Shown in pieces: positions 50,247-58,380 of a stretch of DNA of 64,000 nucleotides (the stretch's first letter is position 1; each line of letters starts with the position of its first letter). The notes beneath the pieces were generated by a model. The model was not told where the DNA came from. It did not search any database and saw only the letters and a program-made list of their open reading frames with translations. The stretch lies in contig OZ252295.1 of assembly GCA_965250195.1 (NCBI GenBank), positions 2,418,001-2,482,000 on the forward strand. Direction: 5' to 3'. The position numbers and the translations under genes are program-made. This DNA comes from CAUZIR01 sp965250195. GTDB taxonomy: Bacteria; Chloroflexota; Dehalococcoidia; Lucifugimonadales; UBA2962.

Positions 50247-50729
50247 ATGCATCTCGTTAACCGGATCAGACGCAACCACGCCCTGGAGCACGCAACGCTG
50301 GCCGTACTGGTCAAGCGGGGCGTCAAGGGCCTACTGGCGGGCTATTCCACCACGGGCGGCTACTGGTTGCTGGCTCCGGCATCGGGCTCCGAGGTCGAAA
50401 CGGCCGCCGAGCAGGCGCTGGGCAGGTTGTCGGCCGGAGAGAGCCGTTTGGCGATCTCCCCTAGCTGCGGCACCAATCTCGCCGTTGCCGCGCTCTTAGC
50501 TACCGGTGCAATGCGCGTAGTAGGCGCTCGACGTCGTAAGAGACGCATCGGCTGGCCGGTCAACGCGGCGGTGGCTCTGGGCGCCTGGGCGGTCTCCAGG
50601 CCGCTGGGAGAGGCCATTCAGCGGCGGTTCACCACCCTGTCTGAGATGGAAGGCGTCCGGGTAAAGGGCGTTCGAACACTGCGCTTCGGCCGATACAGGG
50701 TACACCGGGTCCGCATAGACCAGTCTTAA
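50247..50729 (+). CDS. DUF6391-like conserved protein
   Basis: The 160-residue protein begins MHLVNRIRRNHALEHATLA, then GLLAGYSTTGGYWLLAP near residue 30-46, a charged helix, ISPSCGTNLAVAALLATGA near 71-89 and a second hydrophobic helix near 103-118. The NHALEHAT and SPxCGTN motifs are those of DUF6391 proteins of unknown function found in Chloroflexota and cyanobacteria. The two histidines and the cysteine could bind metal, but this is speculation. Confidence 0.65.
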   Translation: MHLVNRIRRNHALEHATLAVLVKRGVKGLLAGYSTTGGYWLLAPASGSEVETAAEQALGRLSAGESRLAISPSCGTNLAVAALLATGAMRVVGARRRKRRIGWPVNAAVALGAWAVSRPLGEAIQRRFTTLSEMEGVRVKGVRTLRFGRYRVHRVRIDQS

Positions 50730-50792
50730 GCGGGCCGGACAAACCGGCTGCCTTCTCTCTGGCGGCTTGCTAGACTTGCTTTGGTGCTACGT

Positions 50793-50869
50793 GCCCCTGT
50801 AGCTCAGGTGGATAGAGCGGCTGCCTTCTAAGCAGCGGGTCGCAGGTTCGAGTCCTGCCAGGGGTACCA
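50793..50869 (+). tRNA. tRNA-Arg(UCU)
   Basis: The acceptor GCCCCTG pairs with CAGGGGT (one G-U). The anticodon stem is GCTGC/GCAGC with loop CTTCTAA, giving anticodon UCU. The T stem is GCAGG/CCTGC with loop TTCGAGT, and ACCA is encoded. It reads AGA and AGG. Its 3' end is entered by the end of a recombinase gene on the opposite strand, marking an integration site. Confidence 0.93.
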
Positions 50870-51113
50870 GACCTTACTGAAGACAGAACCGATCTTCGGA
50901 GAGCGATCTCGTCTGCATCCTTACCACCAATCGGGCTATCTTTCGGCATGGGGATTGTGTACCGGATCGTGGCGCTATCGGGACGGATGGCGATCTCCTT
51001 CACGAAGGACCTGATAAATGCCTTGGACTCTGTGGTTGGGCTTTCAGTGAGAAATCGGCTCATGTCCTGAGCGAATATGGTGATCGTCTCCACGTCATCC
51101 AGGATGTGTCTAC
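50794..51113 (-). pseudogene. C-terminal remnant of a serine recombinase, cut by an IS
   Basis: On the minus strand, from the IS edge, the frame reads DDVETITIFAQDMSRFLTE and then ESKAFIRSFVKEIAIRP and YTIPMP, the typical end of large serine recombinases. It then continues into the antisense of the tRNA (PGRTRTCDPLLRR). The catalytic resolvase domain is missing because the IS copy at 51114 replaced the 5' part. It is the probable integrase of an element inserted at tRNA-Arg(UCU). The stop lies in or just past the tRNA. Confidence 0.65.
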
Positions 51114-51225
51114 TGTGTATCGTCAGCACATTTAGGACAGCTGATGGGGAATTGAGAAGCGACAATTAAGACGATTGTCCTGGCTCAGGTAGGAGAGTAG
51201 ATTCACGGAAGTGAAAGGAGCCAGG

Positions 51226-51753
51226 ATGCAGGAAGTCAGTCGAAGCTACGATCAAGCCGACGAGAACGCCAGGCAGGTGGTCCGACGGACCAGAAACGTT
51301 ACACGTCGCAAGTACACACCTGAGGAGAAGGTACGGATCGTCATAGAGGGGATCCGCGGGGAGATATCAGTCAGCGCCTTGTGCAGGCGAGAGGGGATCA
51401 ACCCCGGGGTCTATTACAAGTGGCTCAAGGACTACATGGAGGCGGGCAAGTCGAGGCTGAAGGGTGACACGCTACGGGAGGCGAACAAGGCGGAGGTCGA
51501 TGCCTTGAAGCGCGAGAACGAGCGGCTCAAGGAACTTGTTGCTCAGCTGTCGGTGGAGAACCTGGTCCTGAAAAAAGCCTCGGTTAGAGCCCATGGGCAA
51601 GCCCTATCTGAGAAGGGAGGCCCAGCTCAAGGCGGAGGTCCTTCAGATCGTCGAGAGGTCTCCTCTGCCGGTCAGGCAGACCCTCCAAGAGTTGCAGATA
51701 GCACCCTCGACCTACTACCGCTGGAAGAGCAGGTATCGAGACAAGGGGTTTAA
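51226..51753 (+). CDS. IS3-family orfA (transposase helper), copy A
   Basis: The start is ATG 51226 with GGAG upstream, giving up to 175 residues. Residues ~25-75 form the helix-turn-helix (KYTPEEKVRIVIEGIRGE, then SALCRREGINPGVYYKWL), followed by a leucine-zipper-like coiled coil (NERLKELVAQLSVENLVLKK). Beyond the A6 run at 51571 the reading frame continues for ~60 residues with no family resemblance and overlaps orfB. Confidence 0.85.
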   Translation: MQEVSRSYDQADENARQVVRRTRNVTRRKYTPEEKVRIVIEGIRGEISVSALCRREGINPGVYYKWLKDYMEAGKSRLKGDTLREANKAEVDALKRENERLKELVAQLSVENLVLKKASVRAHGQALSEKGGPAQGGGPSDRREVSSAGQADPPRVADSTLDLLPLEEQVSRQGV

Positions 51754-52585
51754 CGGTCTGGTAGACCGGCCACCAGAGCCCAGGCGAGTGTGGAACCGGT
51801 TGGCTACAAAGCAAAGACGGTACGTGGTCAGGTATGCGTTGGAGCACCCATCGTTGAGCCCGAGAGAGGTGGCGACCACCCTGGTGGACGAACAGGTCAT
51901 GTACGTCTCCGAGTCCACCGTATACCGGATACTGAAGGAAGCGGGGCTCATCAAGCCGCCCGAGACCAAGGGCTTCCCAGCAGGAAAGGAGTTTCACACC
52001 AAGACTGCCAGGCCCAATGAGCTATGGCAGACCGATGCCAGCTACTTCTTCGTGGTGGGTTGGGGCTACTACTACCTGATCAGCGTGCTGGATGACTATT
52101 CCAGGATGATCGTGGGCTGGAGGGTGCAGACCAGCATGAGCAGTGCCGACATCATCGAGGTGGTCCAGGATGCGGTGGAGTTCACCGGTCAACCGACGGC
52201 GCCTGTAGAGCCAGGTCCAGCCCTTCTGAGCGACAACGGTCCAGGCTTTCTGTCTAGGGCGTTGGACGAGTTCCTAAGGGCCAGGTTCATGAAACACATC
52301 TTCGCCTCACCTTTCCATCCCCAGACCAACGGCAAGTTGGAGCGGTACCATCGCACAGCCAAGGCTAAGGTCAACGTCTTTGTCCACCACAGCCTGGAAG
52401 AGCTTGTAGCGGCTATGGAGGGCTTCGTAAGGTACTACAACTACGAGCGCTATCACGAGGCTTTGGGGAACATCACGCTGGCGGACATGTACCACGGACG
52501 GCAAGACGCCATACTGGCGACGAGACAGGAGGTGAAGCAAAAGAGTCTAGCCGAACGGGGGTTGGCAAATCTGAGAACTGCCTGA
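51593..52585 (+). CDS. IS3-family orfB (DDE transposase), copy A
   Basis: The 330-residue protein has an IS3-type N-terminal helical domain and the RNase H-like core. The first Asp is in LWQTDASYF near residue 145, the second in LLSDNGPGF near 207 and the Glu in HPQTNGKLERYH near 243. It is in the +1 (equivalently -2) frame relative to orfA rather than the usual -1. No ribosome binding site precedes ATG 51593, so how it is expressed is unclear. Confidence 0.9.
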   Translation: MGKPYLRREAQLKAEVLQIVERSPLPVRQTLQELQIAPSTYYRWKSRYRDKGFNGLVDRPPEPRRVWNRLATKQRRYVVRYALEHPSLSPREVATTLVDEQVMYVSESTVYRILKEAGLIKPPETKGFPAGKEFHTKTARPNELWQTDASYFFVVGWGYYYLISVLDDYSRMIVGWRVQTSMSSADIIEVVQDAVEFTGQPTAPVEPGPALLSDNGPGFLSRALDEFLRARFMKHIFASPFHPQTNGKLERYHRTAKAKVNVFVHHSLEELVAAMEGFVRYYNYERYHEALGNITLADMYHGRQDAILATRQEVKQKSLAERGLANLRTA

Positions 52586-52657
52586 GCCGGTTAGCGTCCA
52601 AGTTGCACGCTTTAAAGGCTCCCCTTTTGTCCCACTTGTTTTGACGACGTACAGTAG

Positions 52658-53380
52658 ATGTGTGGAAGATACAGCCTGATAGCGTACGTAGGAGAGCTGC
52701 AAGAGCGGTTCGACTTCGACGGCTCTGAACTGACCCACGTTCCCCGCTACAATATAGCCCCTACCCAGATGGCCCTCTCCGTGACTAACGGCGGCAGAAG
52801 GCGGGGCTCCTACATGCGGTGGGGACTGATACCCTCCTGGGCCAAAAGCGCATCGGTGGGTAGCCGCATGATAAACGCTCGCGCCGAGACCCTGGCCGAG
52901 CGGTCCAGCTTCCGCACTGCGTTACAGAGACGACGGTGCCTGGTCCTCGCCGACGGGTTCTACGAGTGGCAGGGGAACGGCTCCAGCAGGAGGCCCATGC
53001 GGATCGTGATGGCGTCGAGGGAGCCCTTCGCCTTCGCGGGTCTCTGGGACGCGTGGCGGGACCCGAAGGGCGAGGTCGTCCGGTCCTGCGCCATCATCAC
53101 CACGTCGGCCAACGAGTTGCTTAGACCCATCCACGACCGGATGCCGGTCGTCCTACCGAGGGAGCTGGAGTCCCTCTGGCTGGACCATGACATACAGGAC
53201 TACGCCGCCCTCGCCGGAATCCTGACTCCTTACATCACCGACGAGATGGAGGCATACGAAGTCTCCTCTCTGGTCAACAGCCCCGCCAACGACGGACCGG
53301 AAATGGTCGTTCCTGTAGGGCAGGGCAGGCCGTGCGACGGCCCTGCTCTGAGGATGCCACTATGGAGGGAGACGCCGTGA
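52658..53380 (+). CDS. SRAP-family (HMCES/YedK-like) DNA-protein crosslink sensor
   Basis: The 240-residue protein starts MCGRYSL, so the catalytic cysteine becomes the N terminus after Met removal. It has PRYNIAPTQ near residue 29, RWGLIPSWAK near 53, MINARAETLAE near 70-80 with the Asn and Glu of the active site, LADGFYEW near 96-103 and the histidine in IHDRMPVVL near 160. SRAP proteins cap abasic sites in single-stranded DNA. The ATG lies 4 bases from the IS end, so transcription may come from the IS. Confidence 0.93.
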   Translation: MCGRYSLIAYVGELQERFDFDGSELTHVPRYNIAPTQMALSVTNGGRRRGSYMRWGLIPSWAKSASVGSRMINARAETLAERSSFRTALQRRRCLVLADGFYEWQGNGSSRRPMRIVMASREPFAFAGLWDAWRDPKGEVVRSCAIITTSANELLRPIHDRMPVVLPRELESLWLDHDIQDYAALAGILTPYITDEMEAYEVSSLVNSPANDGPEMVVPVGQGRPCDGPALRMPLWRETP

Positions 53381-54108
53381 CGATTGCTCTTCCCAAAGGG
53401 GATTTCTTGGTGACGGCTGGATTTGCCGCTATTGCGGGCGCGGGTGTCGCGTCGAGCTTCACGGTGTTTGACGACGCCAGCACATGGTACCTTGTTCTGG
53501 TTGCGGTAATCACGCTGGGCGCGTACCCCCTTCTTGCGGGCTCGCTATCGCCACCGCTCAGAAGTGTTGCGCTCTTCCCCATCAGCATATTGTTCGGCCT
53601 TTCAGTCGCGTGGGCTATCGACGGGCCGCTCTCTTCAGATTCACATCCCATCTGGTTCATCTTCGTCCTCACCATATTCTATGGTGGCGGGGCATCTGTG
53701 GCATTCTGTGTGGGCTGGATAGCTAGGCAGTACCTTCTCCGGTTACGGGGACAGGGGACATAGGATGCCCATGAGCCACCTGGCCATGGCGTCGCTGGTG
53801 GCTGTTTGTCTCTCGTTCGCCCTCACTGTGCTCTATTTTGGGTTCGCTGCCATTCCCGATCTGAGTGGATTGATAGGAGTCGTTGCGGGGACCGCGATCA
53901 TCTGGAGTGATCGCCACAGGGGTCGTTGGAGTTCGCTTGGACTTGGACTTTCCCTGCTCTACCTGGGGGCATCAATAGGAACGCCGGTCTACTGTGGGGG
54001 GCATCTGTCGTCAAAGTATTGGTCTACACGGCAACAGGGTATGGGTATGGGTGGGTCGCGCTGGCTCTGGTCGGGCTTGCGGTTTGGAACTTTCTCAAGT
54101 GGAGGTAA
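53377..54108 (+). pseudogene. Decayed copy of the four-to-seven-helix membrane protein gene
   Basis: The sequence is related along its length to the intact gene at 57500-58258. The first part (53377-53763, GTG start overlapping the SRAP stop) ends in an early TAG. The middle part resumes in another frame at 53765 (MSHLAMASLVAVC). The last part (GWVALALVGLAVWNFLKWR) continues in a third frame to 54108. At least two disruptive changes separate it from the intact copy. The first fragment could still be translated. Confidence 0.7.
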
Positions 54109-54309
54109 GGCAGCGAAAGAGCCGCCTTGGGTGATTCGCAATCGATGACGGTACTGCCATTGTGTTGACCATTATCGAAATCGAAAAGGATGAGATTGAA
54201 GAATAGGCGGTCCAGGCCATCAAGTATACAGCTATGTGCCCTGGCAGTTGGGGAGTCGGCACGAGCGTTAGCAGTTGGTTTGACATCGGCTAGCGGCAGA
54301 GTGCACTAG

Positions 54310-54927
54310 ATGAAGCGGCTTAGTCTCTTACACAGGTTCTACAGCGCCTTACCTGGTGAGAAGCTCTTCTCCTCATCGCTAGGACACAGGGTATCGCACA
54401 GCCGGCAGGTTGTAGACCCGCCTATTCTTCACTTTGCGGAGCCGGACAGCTTCACGTTCGAGCCATTGGTGCTGGATGTTTCTCATCTCGGCATTGGGTT
54501 CCGCCTCAAACAGTGGGAGTCCACCGAATCTGGCCGCTGCAACTTCCTGAGCATGTGTTACGTGTCGCCCGCATTCGACAGTCCGTCACGCTGCATCCAG
54601 GTCGACCAGCGCGACCTGGTAAGGTCCAAGGTTGTGCCCGATCCATCCGTCTCAGACGAAGGGAGGCAAGAGGTCCGGCTAATTAGACATCAGGAGCTGT
54701 ACCCCGAACCAGACCGGGAGCTATGGTTCCATCACACCACCAAGGAGGCTGTTGCAATAGATGCTCTGGGGCCCGAATGCGGTCATGGACTCGTGGCAAG
54801 GCCCACGGCGGAGTTATCAGGTCGTACGGAGCTTTCTGGGTGGAGTCGAGCTCGTGGCCGTACTGTCGGCCATGGACGGGCAGGAGGCCCTCAGCCTGTT
54901 GAAACGGCTTGTTCCGATCGTGGCTGA
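54310..54927 (+). CDS. Hypothetical protein in IS-bounded cargo
   Basis: This 205-residue frame has no recognised domain. Residues ~1-145 look plausible (an LVLDVSHLGIGFRLKQW segment and a CYVSPAFDSPS segment). The last 60 residues are Arg/Gly-rich and overlap another frame (54761-54994) that reads more naturally, so a frameshift near 54760 is possible. Lower GC and no homologues that I recognise make it uncertain. Confidence 0.35.
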   Translation: MKRLSLLHRFYSALPGEKLFSSSLGHRVSHSRQVVDPPILHFAEPDSFTFEPLVLDVSHLGIGFRLKQWESTESGRCNFLSMCYVSPAFDSPSRCIQVDQRDLVRSKVVPDPSVSDEGRQEVRLIRHQELYPEPDRELWFHHTTKEAVAIDALGPECGHGLVARPTAELSGRTELSGWSRARGRTVGHGRAGGPQPVETACSDRG

Positions 54928-54994
54928 TAGCCCCCTAGCCCGGTGGCATGACGCCCAGCAGGAGGCGTACATGCACCTTCTGGAGACACTTTAG
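54761..54994 (+). CDS. Short hypothetical ORF, possible true 3' part of the previous gene
   Basis: This 77-residue frame overlaps the end of the preceding frame. It reads FLGGVELVAVLSAMDGQEAL and ends in an amphipathic helix RWHDAQQEAYMHLLETL. It may be the genuine C-terminal continuation of the preceding gene after a frameshift, or a separate small gene. No domain is recognised. Confidence 0.35.
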   Translation: MLWGPNAVMDSWQGPRRSYQVVRSFLGGVELVAVLSAMDGQEALSLLKRLVPIVADSPLARWHDAQQEAYMHLLETL

Positions 54995-55318
54995 TGCGGC
55001 ATAGCCTCCGCTCAATATTTCGTGCAGTCGCGCGAAAGGTGGGCACTAATGGCCTCCGTAGACCGTCAACGAGGGTTGGACACGTCCGAGGGACACAGAA
55101 CCCGAGAGTGTGAGTGGTATGAGGTCCCCAAACGAAAGTAGAGTACCTTGGATGCGGCGCATCCCTGCTTGCGGGTCAGGCAGGATGTCGTGCCGCACGA
55201 TTCATCCGGCAAGTCGAAAGTCCTATGCCCGAAACGTCTGCTTAGCAGGCTTCCCGGCCATTGGGAGTTGGGCAAGTGGTCATTTTCCCAAGGGACGATG
55301 GTCGATTGAGCGATAGTT
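54995..55318. other. Intergenic region in IS-bounded cargo
   Basis: I find no convincing gene, RNA or repeat in these 324 bases. The next gene starts at ATG 55319 without a clear ribosome binding site. Confidence 0.4.
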
Positions 55319-56446
55319 ATGGCTGATAATCAACCAGATGGCTTTGCGGAGGCTCAGGCGCGCAATACCCGTTGCCGCAGATGCGGCGGTTTGCTGGAAA
55401 TGAGGGAAGATCCGGACCGGATAGTGTGTCCACCCCAGGACATACGTGACCTAATCGAATCATCCCTACGGCGGGGCACGGATGAGTTGGCAAGTGGCCA
55501 GGCTCGTGTTCTCGAAAAGCTCCAGGAGCAAATGGACCGGTGGCGACGCGATAACGTCCATCCGCTTAGGAGATTACTGCTGCGGGTACGACGGATGTTG
55601 AAAGGCCCTTCCCCGGCAGGCCACTTCGGCTACGTGGCGTTCAAAGGTGACATGTTCTGCCGCACATGTGGGGAGAAGTCGGTTGGAGGAAGAGCAGTTA
55701 CGTACTCCCACAAGGACACCTTCAACATCCTCAAGCGGCTGCTGTACCGGCTGAAGAAGAGGCGTCTCTTCGTAGCCTTCCTGACACGCAAATCACGCTA
55801 CGAGAACGAAGAGGGCCTCATCGACCTACCCCGCCTGGTGGCCCATGCTGCATTCCCGGTCTATGGGCTCAAGGGTAGTCCCCTGGGACTGCGCCTAGAG
55901 GGCATAGGCTGGAGTAGTAAAGGGAATGGTCGCAATGTTGATCGTGTCACACTTACCTATCCTGCAACGGGGCCGACGGGCGCTCAACAGGCCATAGAGC
56001 TGAGCCAGCATGCCGACACCACCGGAGTATCCAACGAAAGCCGTCTTTCTAGGGAGTTAGACGCCATCCTTATCCTGGTGAAGTCTCACGGCTCAGAGAA
56101 GTTGAGGCGAGAGTATCAGCGCAGAGGCAACATCCACCGCGACTGGAATCTGGCGCGCATCAGCAGCGCCGAGGGTCGAAGGTTGACTGTCGAAGTGGAT
56201 GGAGCACCAGCTGACGTGGAACTGGCCTTCTGGTGGGAGCCGGAACCGGTGGGTCTGGCCCACATCATGCGAGACGGTGACTCGATCCTGGCTACGTCGA
56301 TCGGCATCACGCATGTACGGCTGCTCAGCCTACTCAAGACGATGGTAGTGCTCCAAAGGGACCCTGAAACCCTGGCGAACCACCAGCAGGAACGCGAGCA
56401 GACTTACAGATACAGGACAAGCCCCCAGCGCGGCACGCCATCCTAG
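55319..56446 (+). CDS. Hypothetical protein with cysteine (zinc-ribbon-like) motifs
   Basis: The 375-residue protein has CRRCGGLL near residue 19 with a lone CPP cysteine near 37, and CRTCGEKS near 115, so two half zinc ribbons frame a helical region. A very basic stretch (LKRLLYRLKKRRLF near 137-150) follows, then a beta-rich C-terminal half. It may bind nucleic acid, but no family is recognised. It lies inside the IS-bounded segment. Confidence 0.5.
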   Translation: MADNQPDGFAEAQARNTRCRRCGGLLEMREDPDRIVCPPQDIRDLIESSLRRGTDELASGQARVLEKLQEQMDRWRRDNVHPLRRLLLRVRRMLKGPSPAGHFGYVAFKGDMFCRTCGEKSVGGRAVTYSHKDTFNILKRLLYRLKKRRLFVAFLTRKSRYENEEGLIDLPRLVAHAAFPVYGLKGSPLGLRLEGIGWSSKGNGRNVDRVTLTYPATGPTGAQQAIELSQHADTTGVSNESRLSRELDAILILVKSHGSEKLRREYQRRGNIHRDWNLARISSAEGRRLTVEVDGAPADVELAFWWEPEPVGLAHIMRDGDSILATSIGITHVRLLSLLKTMVVLQRDPETLANHQQEREQTYRYRTSPQRGTPS

Positions 56447-56614
56447 AACAATGCGAAGCATATTGAGATTCAGCTTGGCTCTGTAGGTTCTACTGGAGAC
56501 AGTCTCCGTCAGTACCAGGACTCGATTGGCAATAGAGTATGAAGTACATCCGACAATCATGGATTCAGAAACTGCGCCGGGCGTTGGGAACGAACCGGGG
56601 CGGCATGGTCTCGT

Positions 56615-57388
56615 ATGTACACACCCTCCACTAGAGGCGGCACACCCATCCGGCAAACGAAACTGTCGCCGGACGGGCTGGAGTTCACCGAGGACGTGTC
56701 TGAGGCCCGGTGGGTGGAGGAGAGCTTCTCAGCCTTCGGGACGCTGCGTTCCTTGCTGCCCGAAGGGTTTGCGGCGTACGCCCGGATTTTCCACCCTGCC
56801 TACCTGAATAGAGATGAGGATAGGCCGGTCCGGTGGTCTACGGTGGCCGAGTGGACGGGACGGACGGTCCATCCGCTGATGCAGTTCGAACGTATCGCAG
56901 GTCTGAGTGAAGACCCTCAACAGATGTACAAGAATCCACCGTGGGGTTCCCATCCACGGATAGGGTCTATCCCTGAACGGGAGTGCCGTACCCTGGTCGA
57001 GGTGCTCAGGGGTTTTACCTCGACCCCTGACAGTTGCTACTTTTGCCTTTGGGAAGGCTATGGAAACATCGACACTAGCCTCTACAAGGCTAGTTCTCGG
57101 GTGAGAGCTCCGGGGCGGGACTACCTGCTATTCCGCGGGCCTATCGATGCCATCATGGCATTCATTACAAAGGATGGGCCTTTCTGGGGGCATTCGCCGA
57201 GCATCTGGTGGCCGGAGGACAGGGCGTGGTGTGTAGCAAGGGACATCGACCTGTTCGACACCTATGTTGGTGGGAGCCGAGAGTGCATCGAGGCGGTCCT
57301 AAGCAACCCGGACCTGGAGGCGTTACTTACAACTCTAGACGCTCGACTTGATCTAGGTGGAGACACCATCAATGCCCGAGACCTGTGA
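56615..57388 (+). CDS. Hypothetical protein
   Basis: The 257-residue protein has conserved-looking blocks: SFSAFGTLRSLLPEGFAAYARIFHP near residues 36-61, WSTVAEWTGRTVHP near 72, CYFCLWEGYG near 141 and IWWPEDRAWCVARDIDLFDTYVGG near 196-220. The Trp-rich pattern and length look like a real protein of unknown function, probably a small-molecule or immunity-like protein, but I cannot name it. Confidence 0.6.
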   Translation: MYTPSTRGGTPIRQTKLSPDGLEFTEDVSEARWVEESFSAFGTLRSLLPEGFAAYARIFHPAYLNRDEDRPVRWSTVAEWTGRTVHPLMQFERIAGLSEDPQQMYKNPPWGSHPRIGSIPERECRTLVEVLRGFTSTPDSCYFCLWEGYGNIDTSLYKASSRVRAPGRDYLLFRGPIDAIMAFITKDGPFWGHSPSIWWPEDRAWCVARDIDLFDTYVGGSRECIEAVLSNPDLEALLTTLDARLDLGGDTINARDL

Positions 57389-57398
57389 GGGAGAGGAC

Positions 57399-57503
57399 AT
57401 GATGGAGTTGGAGATTAGGCCATACACGGAATCAGACGACGCGGTAGCAGCAGACCTATGGCGACCCAGCTCTGATGTTACCGTTATGAGGGAGACTTCG
57501 TGA
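57399..57503 (+). pseudogene. N-terminal fragment of a GNAT acetyltransferase
   Basis: A 34-residue frame reads ELEIRPYTESDDAVAADLWR, the usual first strand and helix of a GNAT acetyltransferase, and then runs out at TGA. The acetyl-CoA-binding part is missing. The break coincides with the start of the duplicated membrane-protein cassette (MRETS then GTG), so the cassette seems to have been inserted into or joined to this gene. Confidence 0.5.
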
Positions 57504-58258
57504 CGTTGGCTCTCCCCAAAGGCCACCCCGTGGTGACGGCCGGACTGGCCGCTATCACAGGCGCGGGTGTCGCATTGGGCTTCACGGTGTTTGACAGCGC
57601 CACGAGCACCTGGCTGCTCATCCTTGCCATGGCAATCCCACTGTCCCCCTTCGTTGCAGGTTGGTTGTCGCCAGAGCTAAAGCATGCCTGGTTCTTCCCT
57701 ATCGGCGTATTGGTCAGCCTGTCCGTCGCGACGGCCATCTATGGGCCACTCTCTTCAGACTCCGAGCCTATCGGGTTCGTCGTGGTCCTCACGTTTATCT
57801 ATGGCGGAGCGGCATCCTTGGCATTCTGCGTCGCCTGGATAGCGAGGCAGTACCTTCGCCGGTTACGAGGACACAGGTTACCCGTGAGCCACCTTGCCAT
57901 AGCATCGCTGGTGGCCATCTGCTGCTCGATAGCCCTCATTGCGCTCTTCATCGCGGTATCGCTTCCTTCATTGACTTCAACGCGAGCCCCGTACTGGTCA
58001 GCCGTCCTGGCGCCGATTGGATTGATAGGGGTCGCTGCGGGGTCTGCGATCATCTGGAGCGACGGTAACAGGGGGCGTTGGGGTTTTCTGGGGCTGGGAC
58101 TGTCCTTGCTGTACCTGGGGGCATCCCTTGCTCCGCCGGTCTTCTTGACAACTGCGCACTGGTATGGGCCTGTCGCGCTGGTCCTTGTAGGGCTTGCGGT
58201 ATGGAACGTTCTCAGATGGAGGCAAGGCGACGAAAGAGCAGCGTTGGGTGATTCGTAG
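57500..58258 (+). CDS. Multi-pass membrane protein, intact copy of duplicated cassette
   Basis: Starting at GTG 57500 this is a 252-residue protein with about seven hydrophobic helices. Between the fourth and fifth is a basic loop (RQYLRRLRGHRLP). The first 30 residues (ALPKGHPVVTAGLAAITGAGVALGFTVFD) are closely matched by the decayed copy at 53377. No transporter or receptor family is recognised. Both copies follow a truncated or complete unrelated gene with the same upstream sequence (AGGGAGAC), as if moved as a unit. Confidence 0.6.
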   Translation: MTLALPKGHPVVTAGLAAITGAGVALGFTVFDSATSTWLLILAMAIPLSPFVAGWLSPELKHAWFFPIGVLVSLSVATAIYGPLSSDSEPIGFVVVLTFIYGGAASLAFCVAWIARQYLRRLRGHRLPVSHLAIASLVAICCSIALIALFIAVSLPSLTSTRAPYWSAVLAPIGLIGVAAGSAIIWSDGNRGRWGFLGLGLSLLYLGASLAPPVFLTTAHWYGPVALVLVGLAVWNVLRWRQGDERAALGDS

Positions 58259-58380
58259 TCGATGACAGCATTGCTATGGCTTCTCGCAATGGTCCCGTCT
58301 TCCGCGTTATTCTGTACGTCGTCAAAACAAGTGGGACAAAAGGGGAGCCTTTAAAGCGTGCAACTTGGACGCTAACCGGC

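Larger units (their letters stand above)
51114..52653 (+). mobile_element. IS3-family insertion sequence, copy A (1540 bp)
   Basis: Bounded by imperfect terminal repeats beginning TGTGTATCGTCAGCAC on the left and, reading inward from the right, TGTACGTCGTCAAAAC. It carries orfA and orfB. An identical-length copy lies inverted at 58313-59852 with identical predicted proteins. No target-site duplication is seen at either copy. It cuts a serine recombinase gene on the left and ends 4 bases before the SRAP gene. Confidence 0.9.
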
